DNA of 64,000 nucleotides from Actinomadura graeca (GCF_019175365.1 NZ_CP059572.1:8246001-8310000); one strand, 5' to 3'. Positions 47,901-57,008 are shown, counted from the first letter of the stretch. A program made the numbers and translations. The notes: generated by a model not told the origin, from the sequence alone.

Positions 47901-49578
47901 ACGGCGTGGCCGGGGCCGGGAGGTTGGCCAGCCCGGAGGGCGCCGGTGTCTGATCGGGAGGTGCGAGCTGCGGCGGTATCACCTGGTGGAGTCTGGGTGC
48001 GGGCGGCCCGGCGGGCGCGGCTGCGGCTGCGGCTGTGGGGTTCTTGCCGGGAGGTGCGGCGAGGTAGGCCAGGGTGTCGCGCGAGGCCCGTATGAACGGT
48101 CGCAGATCATCCGGCAGCACGGCGTCGGCATGCGGGTCCTCCAGCACCGCTGGGAAGGTGGCCGATCCGGCCCGGGCGGTGACGTGCCGCCGGAGCACGG
48201 CGTACACCTGGAGGATGTCGGTCTCGCTGATCAGCTTGCGCAGCGCCTCGCGGACGCCGCCGCGATGCCGGAGTGCGCCCTCCGGGGTGTGGACGAACAG
48301 GCCGCTGATGACGACCTCGGCGACGTCCCCGACAGCGGCGGCGGGCACCATCTCCTGGCGTAGCAGGTGGAGCGGTGGCAGGCTGATCTGCTCAAAGGGT
48401 GAACTCAGGACGGCCAGGCGCACCGCTTGCGGGGTGGCGGTCCTGCGGAACGCGGCCACCAGGTCGGCTCCGCGTGGTGGGGCGGGGGCCGCCGATGTGT
48501 CATCGGTGTCTTCCCCGTCGTGGTGAGGTCGTCCTGCGGTGGGCACCAGGAAGGCGTCGCAGCCGTGCGGGTCGCCGCGCATGAGCGTCCGTGCCCAGCG
48601 GCCGAGTGCGTACCTGCTGACGGGGGCGGCGGGGACGGCGATCCATTGCTCATGGAGGTCGTCGAGCTGCCAGGGCACCGCGAAACGCAGAGCGGGATTG
48701 GGGCTGCCCGGGGTGAGGGCGCGCACGCGGACGGCCGGCTGGTTCAGGCCGGTGCGGGCCCACAGCCTGGCCGGCAGCGGGCTGATCAGCGAGGTCGGGG
48801 TCGAGGCCGCCCAGGCGCGCACCGTGCGCCAGACGCCGGGCCGGCTCCAGCCCGGTGCCGCTCCGTCGGTGACGAAAATGATCAGGCGCCGGCGGCCGCC
48901 GGCGGGGGGCTGGCTGGCCGCGACGGGCCGGCCGGCCCGGTCGTGCAGGGTGACGCCATCAGCGTGCACGGTCATGCGCCAGGCGCGGACGTCGTGGAAG
49001 GCACCCAGCCGCTGGAAGGTGGTTTTGAGCTTGGCCACCTCTTGGTCCCAGATCCGCATCGACGGCGAGTCGTCGACCACCAGGACGACCTCGAACCAGG
49101 GCTCGGGGGTCGGCTGGAACCAGGGGATCAGCTGCCAGGTGCGCGTGTAGGCCCGGACGGTGGCGTCGATGTCCAATCGCCGATGGCGGCCGTTGGGCCA
49201 CCGGCGTTTGAAAGGCCGCAACGATCGGGCGATATGCAACGGCTGTGACAGGGGAGCGGCACTGCGAATGCGGGCACCCCGCCCTCGTGCGCGAGTGCGG
49301 TCGGCCGCATCCTCGGTATCGGCCGTGCCCGAGGGCGGGCTGGCGGGATGGGCGGGGCTCAGGGGCCGGGCTGCGCTGTCTGAGGCCACTGCTGTGTGCC
49401 GGGTGGAGCCAACCTGGTCATCCGCGGGCGGTGCGGAGGCTGGCGGCGGGGACGGGTCACCAGGCCGGGGCGGTGAGGCGTGCGCCGCCAGCCAGAGCAC
49501 CTCGGCCATCGAGACGCCGTCCAGGCCCGGATCGGCCGCCAGCAGCGCCCGGACGCAGCGGGCCAGGTCCTCATGCAT
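44932..49578 (-). CDS. vWA (SAV_2336-type) / NB-ARC / trypsin-like / VMAP-C-like protein
   Basis: The product has 1548 residues. The N-terminal vWA-like domain has the metal-site motif VVLVVDDSPSM (165-174) and RRLIIFVTDG (230-239), as in SAV_2336-type proteins. The NB-ARC domain has Walker A GLAGIGKS (587-594) and Walker B GWLLVLDHV (657-665). A trypsin-like protease follows with His1020 (YILTCAHAL), Asp1065 (GVPDVAVVEL) and Ser1136 (RPGASGAGIF), all three triad residues visible. A small helical effector-associated-like domain lies at about 1185-1280. A C-terminal VMAP-C-like domain (about 1320-1548) contains LSLEFSVPQSLLSYPFDKLA and LGTRFVVTVRPTERRSPAIA. It starts 8 bp inside the MoxR gene end. 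In such systems the vWA protein and MoxR form a chaperone-like switch, and the protease is a candidate effector (family knowledge; activity here inferred). Confidence 0.88.
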   Translation of the reverse strand: MHEDLARCVRALLAADPGLDGVSMAEVLWLAAHASPPRPGDPSPPPASAPPADDQVGSTRHTAVASDSAARPLSPAHPASPPSGTADTEDAADRTRARGRGARIRSAAPLSQPLHIARSLRPFKRRWPNGRHRRLDIDATVRAYTRTWQLIPWFQPTPEPWFEVVLVVDDSPSMRIWDQEVAKLKTTFQRLGAFHDVRAWRMTVHADGVTLHDRAGRPVAASQPPAGGRRRLIIFVTDGAAPGWSRPGVWRTVRAWAASTPTSLISPLPARLWARTGLNQPAVRVRALTPGSPNPALRFAVPWQLDDLHEQWIAVPAAPVSRYALGRWARTLMRGDPHGCDAFLVPTAGRPHHDGEDTDDTSAAPAPPRGADLVAAFRRTATPQAVRLAVLSSPFEQISLPPLHLLRQEMVPAAAVGDVAEVVISGLFVHTPEGALRHRGGVREALRKLISETDILQVYAVLRRHVTARAGSATFPAVLEDPHADAVLPDDLRPFIRASRDTLAYLAAPPGKNPTAAAAAAPAGPPAPRLHQVIPPQLAPPDQTPAPSGLANLPAPATPFVGRATELALLHSSPDVPGAGATSVVHGLAGIGKSALALQHAHRHADSGGLVWWMTADSPESVEAGLIALAAALRPASATQAAEATQWAVGWLAHHDGWLLVLDHVTDHRDIDHLLTQPTSGHIIITSRLSAPWGEQISQVIRLPELPAADAVRLLAHHSGLTMNVPDTGPLAALAALALELGHLPLAITSAGQYLRQTHIAPSDYLERFRRKPANVLGALQAAGQSMVRVLWQETLSMLPEVSIAAPLLRILSWFGPDPIPRSFLGSSGETGGLSRALEILAGHNLVTLTDSDIAVNRLMQTIARTPDPADPYRSQPEIAAARSAATALLAAASPAEPPPSSWPFWPELVTHIEALAAHAPADTDINSTALADLLALAGHFHESQRRPQNALDDFEGAHSMYQRILGPDDPRTAETAISRQRVLAGMGMRRSGLAQILIDHRPVANGVLISARYILTCAHALPAAAEVVIYFADDGTPQPGRVVFRAPWRVSDERVPEGTFGVPDVAVVELTTPVSTPPVQLGSPNARTPADLTCVSIADGTVTLTPIKANPDARIGELIRFDGGPGFADLRPGASGAGIFIPRSQQLCAILTGRGPDDTGTMLPITAVRRYWEPIDDLLPLDWLTAKDRRRLRALITQMPNLGALTSAFQRSFPYVAPQLDFRTPWDGVRYVAEELLIGDPSSPATYAPLRQWLLLLADMAPEGLADDLRAFIDRAIPHSVELDRRLSHRLLHVTIDRFADGDYRLAAYLHEPSAESWDLVAPMRPSPRKMIKETVSAVIAESLAETWRPDSDPELSLEFSVPQSLLSYPFDKLALDSLSADNDVGPGGLLGTRFVVTVRPTERRSPAIARDLLLHRWNLSIRDPRNPRVLHITDSSQASSEILRSLEHDETAVLVFLAPPRKDVLRAAIAAGVPVMIWPRTNDHPEQAAITIQSFTEKPLNEWPTALRILRAKAFQAERSPMAAREITLLWDNPHMIPDPPLTAEL

Positions 49579-50560
49579 GGGTGAGCTCGTGCAGCAAAAT
49601 GTTCAGCAGGTCATCGCGCTGCGCCCCCTGCGGGGCATCGTCGCCGGTCAGGATGAACACCGCGTTGAGGAGCTGATCGATGGCCAGACTCTCACCGGCG
49701 TGCAGCCGCGCCAGGAATCGGCTCAGCAACTCTTCCACGGCGGCGTTTTGGGGGACGTGCATGCCCAGGTGGGCGCCGACGATGTCCCTCAACAACTCGA
49801 CGGTGGGTTCGGGCATGGCGAACCGCAGGCAGCGGCGCAGGAAAGCCGGCGGGAAGTCGCGCTCGTCGTTGCTGGTCATCACGATGAACGGGAACTCGGT
49901 GCACCGCAGCCTGCCTGCCTGGATCGGGTGGGTCTGCTGGCTGTCCCACAGCCGCACGGCCACGACCGGACTGCTGTACCGGGCCAGTTCAGCGATCTCG
50001 TACTCCCCCCTTTCCAAGACATCGAGCAGGTCGCCAGGCAGATCCAGATCGCTTTTGTCGATCTCATCGATCAGCAGGGCGCGAGGCTGCGGGGCGGGTA
50101 CCAGCGCGGTGCCCAGGGGGCCGAGCCGAAGGAACGGCGCGATGTCGTCGATGTCGTCGGCGGCGGTGTTCTGCACGCCGCCAGTCCTGTTCGTCTCACT
50201 CGCCCTTCGGGCGTCGCGGGCCTGTGTGAGTTGCTGCTCGTGGATCCGGCCGAGGACGTCGTAGCGGTACAGCGCCTCGGTCAGCGTGCTGCGCGAGGTG
50301 ATGTGCCAGCGCAGCACCGGGCCGAGCTTCAGTTCCCGCGCCACCGACTCGATGACCGTGGATTTGCCTGACCCGGGCGGGCCGGTGAGCAGCAGCGGCC
50401 GGCGCAGGGTAAGCGCAGCGTTGACCGCCTCCGGCAGGCCCGGCGGCGGCCGGAAGGCCAGGCCGAGCGGGCGGCGGGGGAACTCCCGCCATGGTGGCGG
50501 CGGGGGGAGGGCAATCGGCCGGGCGACGCCGTCACCGCGGTAGTAGGAACCCCAGGCCAT
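49571..50560 (-). CDS. MoxR-type AAA+ ATPase
   Basis: The product has 329 residues. Walker A TGPPGSGKST (59-68), Walker B ALLIDEIDKS (161-170), sensor 1 FIVMTSNDERDFPPAFLRRC with the arginine finger. MoxR ATPases partner with vWA-domain proteins to remodel targets, and the adjacent downstream vWA gene (8-bp overlap) fits this exactly. The upstream caspase-like gene ends 19 bp before its start. An insertion after the Walker A region (SETNRTGGVQNTAADD, about 121-136) is unusual for the family. Confidence 0.92.
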   Translation of the reverse strand: MAWGSYYRGDGVARPIALPPPPPWREFPRRPLGLAFRPPPGLPEAVNAALTLRRPLLLTGPPGSGKSTVIESVARELKLGPVLRWHITSRSTLTEALYRYDVLGRIHEQQLTQARDARRASETNRTGGVQNTAADDIDDIAPFLRLGPLGTALVPAPQPRALLIDEIDKSDLDLPGDLLDVLERGEYEIAELARYSSPVVAVRLWDSQQTHPIQAGRLRCTEFPFIVMTSNDERDFPPAFLRRCLRFAMPEPTVELLRDIVGAHLGMHVPQNAAVEELLSRFLARLHAGESLAIDQLLNAVFILTGDDAPQGAQRDDLLNILLHELTHA

Positions 50561-50579
50561 CAGGTCCTCCTCATGATGT

Positions 50580-52613
50580 TCACGGCCGCAGGCTCGCGCA
50601 GAAGGCGAGCCAGTCGTGGTCGTCCCAGACGGTCCGCAGATCCGCCATCACATTGGCGCCGCTGGCGCCGCCCCGCCAGCGATCGCGGTAGGCCAGCAGG
50701 AACCCCAGCGGAAGGTCGTCCCATTCCTGATCGACCCGGCGGCGATGCTCGGGACCCGCACCTGTGTGCTGCGGCCAGATCAGCACCGAGGAGAACTGCA
50801 GAAGCACCTCGAACAGCTGGTCGTTGGCCCCGGGATCGTCCAGCAGGCCGATCGCCTTGGGATACCTGCCCATGCGGAAGGCGTCGCGGACCTCGCCGGG
50901 ATCTGAGCACTGGCGGGCGGGAAGCCAGCTCAGGCGGCCGCCGCCGGTGACCGCGGTGGGTTGCGCAAGCCGCTGCCAGGCCAGCCGGTTCAGCCGCAAC
51001 GCCTGCCTGGCGGGATCGAGCCGCCCGCTCCAGCGGATCAGCACCCGGTGCCCCAAACCCAGCAGCTCCCCGTAGTCCAGCTGTTCGGGCCGCCACTGCA
51101 GCATGATCTTGGCGGGAACCGCGACGTCGATGTGGCACAGCTCCAGATCCAGGCTGTCGGCGTGGTCCTTGGCCCAGTCCACGCCGGCGGCCAGCGCCTC
51201 CTCGGCCCCCGGCCGATCGGGGGCACAATAGATGACCCTGGTGTCCCGGATGGCCCCATCCAGCAGTAGCCAGGCATCGAGTTGCTCGGGCCAGTCCCCG
51301 GTGGGCGAACTCAACGCGACGATCAGCCGCAGCCTGTCCGCGGGCGCCGAACGCCGCTCGCAGGAATCGACCGCCTCGTTGTAGGCGACGAGGGTGTCGT
51401 GCGCGCTCACCCAGTCGCGCAGTTCCGGTGCTTGCAGATCGGCGCCCCCGTCGTAGGCGAGCTCGACCAGGAACCGTGTCAGCGCAGCCTCGCACTGGCC
51501 TGGTTCGTCCGGCGGAACCCGCAACGCCACGTGCTCGGCGGCGTCGACCTCGGTCAGAGCAGCAGGGCCGGGAAGAGGCTGCGACGACAGGGCCCCCGCG
51601 CCCGCCATGGCACGGCGGAGCCGCCGCCGGGTCAGCTTCGTCGGCAACAGCGAGCGCAGCACCGCACAAGCCTCGTGTGCGTTGACCAGGCAGGTGAGGA
51701 CCCTGATCGCGGAATCGCGGGTCGGGGCGGCCGGTAGTGCCCGGAGACGATCGCAAAGACCCGGCAGGTGGTAGGCGTCCGAGAGTGTCCAGTCGCCCTG
51801 GCCGCGGTCTTCGGCGCCCAGCACGTCCAAGACGACCGCGAGCGCGGCCCGCCCAGGCGCGCCCAGGCCTTGCAGACCGCCATCGGATCGGCCGGTCTTC
51901 CAGCGGCGGTTGTGGGCCAGCCACAGCGGTTCACCGCCTTGGCCGCCCCCGTACTCCAGGAAGATCACATTTTGGTCGGTGATGCGGGGGGTCAGGACAG
52001 CGGCGATCTTCTGCAGGTCCAGGAGCGGGCCGGCTTCGGTCACGCCCTCACCGATCACGGCGGCCAGTTCACGCGACAGCGTCATGTCATAGGCGGGCTG
52101 ATCCACGCCGGTGGCCATCAGCAGCCCCAGCCGCGTCTGCCCGTTCAGCTGTCCCATGGACAACTCTGGTGCCGGGGGCATTGCACCCGCGGCCGCGCAG
52201 GTGTCGATGACGGCCAGGACGCCGTTCAAACCTGTCTTGTCCGCGGCCCGCGCCAGGACCTCCCTGACGTTGACGGCGCTGTCCTCATCGCCCTCCACCG
52301 AATCGCAGCCCATCAGATACAGCTTGGGCACAGAGCCAGGGACAAAACCATGGCCGAGCAGAGCCAGCAGCAGCGTGGCGCCCTCGGTGGCGGCGTGCGC
52401 AGTGGCCTTCCGTAACGCCTCTTCGATACGCCGTGCGGGCAGGTCCCCCAGCATCAGCTTCCGGCCGTCGGGCAGTCCCGGAGCGCAGGCGCCCAGCCGC
52501 GGGTCGGCCAGTGCCGCCGACAGGCCGCGGGCGGCCTGCTGCAGATGAGGCAAGTCCTGCATGCACGAACACTGCGTGGCCACGACCAGGGCGTGGCGGC
52601 GGGTACCGGTCAT
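50580..52613 (-). CDS. Caspase-like peptidase with a VMAP-associated C-terminal region
   Basis: The product has 677 residues. The N-terminal caspase-fold domain has His88 (TLLLALLGHGF) and Cys139 (GVLAVIDTCAAAG), the expected dyad positions. Residues about 240-370 are a helical linker. The C-terminal part (about 370-677) contains RLIVALSSPTGDWPEQLDAW, KIMLQWRPEQLDYGELLGLG and WPQHTGAGPEHRRRVDQEWD, consistent with the C-terminal modules of vWA-MoxR-associated proteins. The start overlaps the upstream hydrolase stop by 4 bp. Probably a protease released on sensing; substrate unknown. Confidence 0.85.
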   Translation of the reverse strand: MTGTRRHALVVATQCSCMQDLPHLQQAARGLSAALADPRLGACAPGLPDGRKLMLGDLPARRIEEALRKATAHAATEGATLLLALLGHGFVPGSVPKLYLMGCDSVEGDEDSAVNVREVLARAADKTGLNGVLAVIDTCAAAGAMPPAPELSMGQLNGQTRLGLLMATGVDQPAYDMTLSRELAAVIGEGVTEAGPLLDLQKIAAVLTPRITDQNVIFLEYGGGQGGEPLWLAHNRRWKTGRSDGGLQGLGAPGRAALAVVLDVLGAEDRGQGDWTLSDAYHLPGLCDRLRALPAAPTRDSAIRVLTCLVNAHEACAVLRSLLPTKLTRRRLRRAMAGAGALSSQPLPGPAALTEVDAAEHVALRVPPDEPGQCEAALTRFLVELAYDGGADLQAPELRDWVSAHDTLVAYNEAVDSCERRSAPADRLRLIVALSSPTGDWPEQLDAWLLLDGAIRDTRVIYCAPDRPGAEEALAAGVDWAKDHADSLDLELCHIDVAVPAKIMLQWRPEQLDYGELLGLGHRVLIRWSGRLDPARQALRLNRLAWQRLAQPTAVTGGGRLSWLPARQCSDPGEVRDAFRMGRYPKAIGLLDDPGANDQLFEVLLQFSSVLIWPQHTGAGPEHRRRVDQEWDDLPLGFLLAYRDRWRGGASGANVMADLRTVWDDHDWLAFCASLRP

Positions 52614-53572
52614 GCCGGTGAGGTCCAGGACCGCAGGACCTCCATAACCGGGCCGGCGACGTCAGGGTGGGCCAGGTACTTGGTCGCGGTGTGCACCCAC
52701 AGGCCGTCAGAGTCCACGCGGCTGCTGCCGGGTAGCACACCCGCCGAGTTGGGCAGCACATCCGACTCCAGGATGGGCCGGGGCACGATGATGTCATCGC
52801 GGTCCCAGAAGTTGAGCCAGCGGTCCACGCATTCGGGGGTGCCAGGAGGCGCCGGACGGACCCTCGGCCACACGACCCCGCGCGTTGCCAGCGGCGACCC
52901 CAATGTCACCAACAGCCGCACCGGCTCCCGGCGGCCGTGCAGCGTCTCGAAGGCCACCACGCTGCCCAGGGAATGCGCCACCACGACCACCGGCCCCGAG
53001 CCCAGCGCGTCCGACACCGGCTGCCGGACGCGTTCGTCCAAGGCATGTCCACCCGAGTCCTTCTCACTCCGCGCGAGATAACGCGCGACCTGGGCGAAGT
53101 CCCGGATGAGCAGCTTCCCTCCGGCCCACTGCCCGGCACGGCCCCAGGGCCCAGCCCCCAGCAGCGTGGTGGCGGCGTTGATGGCGCGCCGCACGACGTC
53201 TCCCGTGCCCTGGGCGCTCCTCTCACGCGGCTGAAGCTGGGCGAGCGCGCGTTCCAGCAGGGCATCGTCAAGCCCGCCAGCACGTTCGCGATGCATTTGA
53301 ACGGTCTCGATCAGTAACTCTTTGAGCAGGACAGTCTCGTCGGCATCCACATCGATCCCGGCGACGCCCTGCGCCCCCGGACGCTGAAACCGGTCGCCGT
53401 AGTAGGCGAAAACCACGTTCGCCAGACTTCCGTCGGCCAAGCCCAGGGCGGCGTCCGAATGCCCGGCCCGGCGGGCGCCCTCGGCCAGCGCACGGGTCCA
53501 ACGCTCCCGGTCGCGCTCCACCCGGCGCGGGCCACCGATTCCGTGCACGAAGATCAGCCGCGGTGTCACCAA
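52610..53572 (-). CDS. Alpha/beta hydrolase (lipase/PGAP1-like), first gene of the conflict operon
   Basis: The product has 320 residues. The oxyanion region is RLIFVHGIGGPRR (5-17) and the nucleophile elbow VVVVAHSLGSVVAFE (GHSLG-type, Ser201). Candidates for the acid and base are Asp in NFWDRDDIIVP and His in GLWVHTATKYLAHPDVA. PGAP1-like enzymes act on lipids or acyl esters, so membrane damage or lipid signalling is a plausible effector role. A GGAGGTTTGGTGACACC block just upstream includes a ribosome binding site before the start. It leads a tightly packed four-gene operon. Confidence 0.85.
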   Translation of the reverse strand: MVTPRLIFVHGIGGPRRVERDRERWTRALAEGARRAGHSDAALGLADGSLANVVFAYYGDRFQRPGAQGVAGIDVDADETVLLKELLIETVQMHRERAGGLDDALLERALAQLQPRERSAQGTGDVVRRAINAATTLLGAGPWGRAGQWAGGKLLIRDFAQVARYLARSEKDSGGHALDERVRQPVSDALGSGPVVVVAHSLGSVVAFETLHGRREPVRLLVTLGSPLATRGVVWPRVRPAPPGTPECVDRWLNFWDRDDIIVPRPILESDVLPNSAGVLPGSSRVDSDGLWVHTATKYLAHPDVAGPVMEVLRSWTSPA

Positions 53573-54258
53573 ACCTCCAGGTCACAAGACGGTGGGAGCC
53601 TGACCCTCTGCCGGTCACACGAGCCTAGGGGAGGCGGCTGGCCATGCCCACCACTTCTTCCTCATCTGGCCTGGGAATCCCGGAAACCGCCCGATTCCGG
53701 GGCTGGGCCCTCGGCAGTCCGCCGCCGCGGCGGCGGGGGCGAGCGGGTACTGTGTGCGCTCGCCGCACCGCCAGGCACACGGATCCGGTTCGGCTCCACG
53801 TGGCGATCGTGATGATCAACGCCTGGGTGGCCTCCATCGTCCCGGCTACGATCTTGCGCATATCCGGGCACAGCGTGCACGAGCGTCACGGCATCCCGTG
53901 GGTGCAGCGAGACAGCCGCTCGTCCGCGGATCGCCGGAATCAGACTGCGGTGCTGCTGGGCGAAGACGGTGCTGTCTGTACTTGCTCAAACTCGTGAGCC
54001 CTGACTTTGCCGTTCCCACGGACGCAGTCACCGACAGTAAAGGCGATGGCTGGTGGGAGAACCGGTACCGGCCCGGCTGGAACGCGGGTGGCCGCTCCGG
54101 GGACTTTGACCAGTGATGGTGCGCGAGCGTAGGGGGCGCCAGGCGACGGACCCGGATGCACTGTGACTGCCCGGGCTGGTTGGCGGGTGAATGTCCGGAT
54201 GCGGGCGTGTGTGTCCAATGACCTGTGAGATTCAGGCCGGTGGGGTGATGATGCGGTC
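53573..54258. other. Divergent 686-bp intergenic region
   Basis: It lies between the minus-strand conflict operon and the plus-strand NB-ARC-TPR gene. Short frames on both strands (for example minus 53625-53861, starting MRKIVAGTMEATQALIITIA) are not convincing. Both promoters should be here; I see no clear operator. Confidence 0.45.
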
Positions 54259-56745
54259 ATGTCGGCCAGTAAGGGACCAGAACAATTGCCGTCCTCACCA
54301 CCTGTGGTCTTCAAGCCGGGGGAGCGGTCGGTTGCGGCAGGGCGGATCTCCGGGATCGTCTCGACCGGCGACCACACGACCAATAACCAGTCTGTGCTGT
54401 CACCTGGGGCGTTGCGACCGGTTGCGGAGGCCGAGGCTCCGCCAGGGCTGATGAATGTCCCCGGGCGTCATCACCTGTTCGTCGGCCGCTGTGACGAGCT
54501 GAAAGAGCTGGACTTGGCTTTACAGGGACCGGGCGGGGTGGTGGTGGCTGCGGTGCACGGGCTGGGCGGGGTGGGCAAGTCCACGTTGGCTGCTCGCTAC
54601 GCCGCCGCCCGCTCCGATTCTGGGCGGGGTTACGCTGCGAATCCGGTCTGGTGGATCGCCGCCGAGTCCTCCGATGGTGTGCAGGCAGGATTGGCTGGCC
54701 TGGCCTTACGAGTGCAGCCGCTGCTGCAATCGGTGCTGGCGCTGGAGGAGCTGGCCAGGTGGGCGCTGGACTGGCTGGGCTGCCACCAGGACTGGCTGTT
54801 GATTTTGGACAACGTCAATGACCCCGCCGATATCGCCCCGGTGATGGATCGCGTGTCCCGCGGGCGGGTGCTGGTCACCAGCCGGCTGGGCGAGGGCTGG
54901 CACCGGTTCGGGGCGCGGGTGGTGCGGCTGGAGGTGCTGACTGAGGTGCAGGCAGTGGAACTACTCACCCGCATCGCCGCGGCAGACCGCACCGCCATCG
55001 GCGCGGGCAGGCACGAGAGTGACGCTGCCGACCTGGATGGTGCCGACCTGGATGGTGCCGCAGAGTTGGTCGGCGTGCTGGGGTACCTCCCACTGGCGGT
55101 TGAGCAGGCGGCGGCGTTCGTGCACCAGAACCGTCTGTCTCCCCGCGCTTACCTGGAGCTTTTGACCGCTTCACCCGCGCAGATGTTTGATAAGGCCGCT
55201 GCGGGCGGCGACGCTGAACGCACCATCGCCCGGATCTGGCGGATCACCCTGGGCAAGCTCGCCAGCGTGCCCTTGGCGGGGCACATCCTGCGGGTACTGT
55301 CCTGGTACGCCCCTCAAGATATTCCCCGCACCCTCCTCGAGGCTCTTCCCGCCACCGGTACAGGCAGCGTCACCGGAACCGCTCCTGGCAGGCCGATGAC
55401 TCAGCCTTCTGACCTCCGAGGGGAACAGTCACCGACCGAGCCGCGGCCAGGACCCCCTCCTGCCGACGGCATCGCAGAGGACACCCCTGCCCGCGACACA
55501 GTGGATCCTGTGCAACTGCAGCAGGCACTGGGCATGCTGGCCGCCTACAACATGATCTCACTCGAACGCGATGGCACGATCAGAATGCATCGCCTGGTGC
55601 AGTCCCTGGCCCGCACCCCCGATCCCGCCGATCCCCACCGGCAGCCCGCCGACGTCGCCGACGCCCGCGCCGACGCCACCGTCTTGCTCGATCACGCCCG
55701 CCCCGACGCCCCGGACGAGCCGGCAGGATGGCCGCGCTGGCGGCTGCTGCTGCCCCATATCGATGCCCTGGCCGACCATGCACCCTCTGGCACCGATACC
55801 GCCACCACCAGCCTCCTGTTCGACCGCACCGCCGCCTTCCTGCAAAACCAGGGAGCCTTAGCCCGCGCACTTCCCTACATCGAACGCGCCCTGACCAGCC
55901 GCCAACGCCTGCTTGGCGATCACCACCCGAACACCTTGGCCTCCCGGAGCAATCTCGCCTACGCCTACCGGGAAGCGGGCCAACTGGGCCGGGCGATCCC
56001 ACTGCTGGAGCAGACACTCGCCGACATCAAGCGGGAGCTCGGCGACGACCACCCCAACACCCTCGCCTCCCGCAACAATCTCGCCTACGCCTACCGGGAA
56101 GCGGGCCAGCTGGAGAGGGCGATCCCGCTCTTCGAGCAGACCCTCGCCGATACCGAGCGGGTGCTGGGCACAGACCACCCCGACACCCTGACCTCTCGCG
56201 GCAACCTCGCTCACGCCTACCGGGACGCGGGGGATCTGGGCCGGGCGATCCCGCTGCTGGAACAGACGCTTGCTGACCGGCAGCGGGTGCTGGGCGAGGA
56301 CCACCGGCACACCTTGATCTCCTGTAACAACCTGGCACGCGCCTACCTGGCCGCGGGGGATCTGGGCCGGGCGATGCCGCTGCTGGAACAGACGCTTGCT
56401 GACCGGCAGCGGGTGCTGGGCGAGGACCACCCGGACACCCTGTTGTCCTGCAACAATCTGGCCAACGCTTACCAGGATGCGGGCGAGCTCGAGAGGGCGA
56501 TCTTGTTGTTCGAGCAGAATCTCGCTAACCGGCAGCGGGTGCTGGGTGACGGTCATCCCCACACCTTGACCTCCCGCAACAATCTTGCTCGCGCCTACGC
56601 AAATGCAGGTGATCTGCGGCGAGCGCTCTCGATACTGGAGCAGGCCGTCGCCGAGTCCTCCCGGATACTCGGCGAGCTGAATCCAGTAACCCGGCGATTG
56701 TGCGACGATCTAGAAGATGCCAGGCGGACCTATAAACGCCAATGA
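54259..56745 (+). CDS. NB-ARC NTPase with TPR array
   Basis: The product has 828 residues. A short N-terminal beta segment (GRISGIVSTGDHTTNNQSVL) leads to FVGRCDELKELD, then Walker A GLGGVGKST (101-109) and Walker B WLLILDNV (179-186), with RGRVLVTSR as the sensor strand. The C-terminal part (about 525-815) has seven 42-residue TPR units of the type HPxTLxSRxNLAxAYxxAGxLxRAIPLLEQTLA. Four of them are nearly identical at DNA level (55900-56500), suggesting recent unit gain. No separate effector domain is visible. Likely a sensor; actinomycete relatives are widespread and poorly characterised. Confidence 0.9.
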   Translation: MSASKGPEQLPSSPPVVFKPGERSVAAGRISGIVSTGDHTTNNQSVLSPGALRPVAEAEAPPGLMNVPGRHHLFVGRCDELKELDLALQGPGGVVVAAVHGLGGVGKSTLAARYAAARSDSGRGYAANPVWWIAAESSDGVQAGLAGLALRVQPLLQSVLALEELARWALDWLGCHQDWLLILDNVNDPADIAPVMDRVSRGRVLVTSRLGEGWHRFGARVVRLEVLTEVQAVELLTRIAAADRTAIGAGRHESDAADLDGADLDGAAELVGVLGYLPLAVEQAAAFVHQNRLSPRAYLELLTASPAQMFDKAAAGGDAERTIARIWRITLGKLASVPLAGHILRVLSWYAPQDIPRTLLEALPATGTGSVTGTAPGRPMTQPSDLRGEQSPTEPRPGPPPADGIAEDTPARDTVDPVQLQQALGMLAAYNMISLERDGTIRMHRLVQSLARTPDPADPHRQPADVADARADATVLLDHARPDAPDEPAGWPRWRLLLPHIDALADHAPSGTDTATTSLLFDRTAAFLQNQGALARALPYIERALTSRQRLLGDHHPNTLASRSNLAYAYREAGQLGRAIPLLEQTLADIKRELGDDHPNTLASRNNLAYAYREAGQLERAIPLFEQTLADTERVLGTDHPDTLTSRGNLAHAYRDAGDLGRAIPLLEQTLADRQRVLGEDHRHTLISCNNLARAYLAAGDLGRAMPLLEQTLADRQRVLGEDHPDTLLSCNNLANAYQDAGELERAILLFEQNLANRQRVLGDGHPHTLTSRNNLARAYANAGDLRRALSILEQAVAESSRILGELNPVTRRLCDDLEDARRTYKRQ

Positions 56746-56756
56746 CGAACTCTCAG

Positions 56757-56790
56757 TGATGTTGCCCCCGTTTGACGGGCATGGATGTTG
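56757..56790. repeat. Solitary IS3 end
   Basis: TGATGTTGCCCCCGTTTGAC continues GGGCATGG and matches the left end of the IS3 element at 24605 for about 28 bp. No transposase or second end follows, so this is a scar of a lost or partly deleted copy. It sits 12 bp after the NB-ARC-TPR stop. Confidence 0.7.
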
Positions 56791-57008
56791 AGAGCCGGTC
56801 CTGTCACTGCTTGCCGAACTCTCGGGCGCGGATCAGGAGCACTCGGCAGATTCTCGCCGGGGGGCTGCCGGGAAGCGGACCGGCGGCGACGACGAGCGGT
56901 TCGCCTGTCACTATGACGTATGCGGCCGAACGGCCGTCGGTGTCCCCGTCGGCCCGGCGCCGATCTGCTGGCTGACCCGGCTGAAGATGAGACAGCGGTA
57001 GATAGCCG

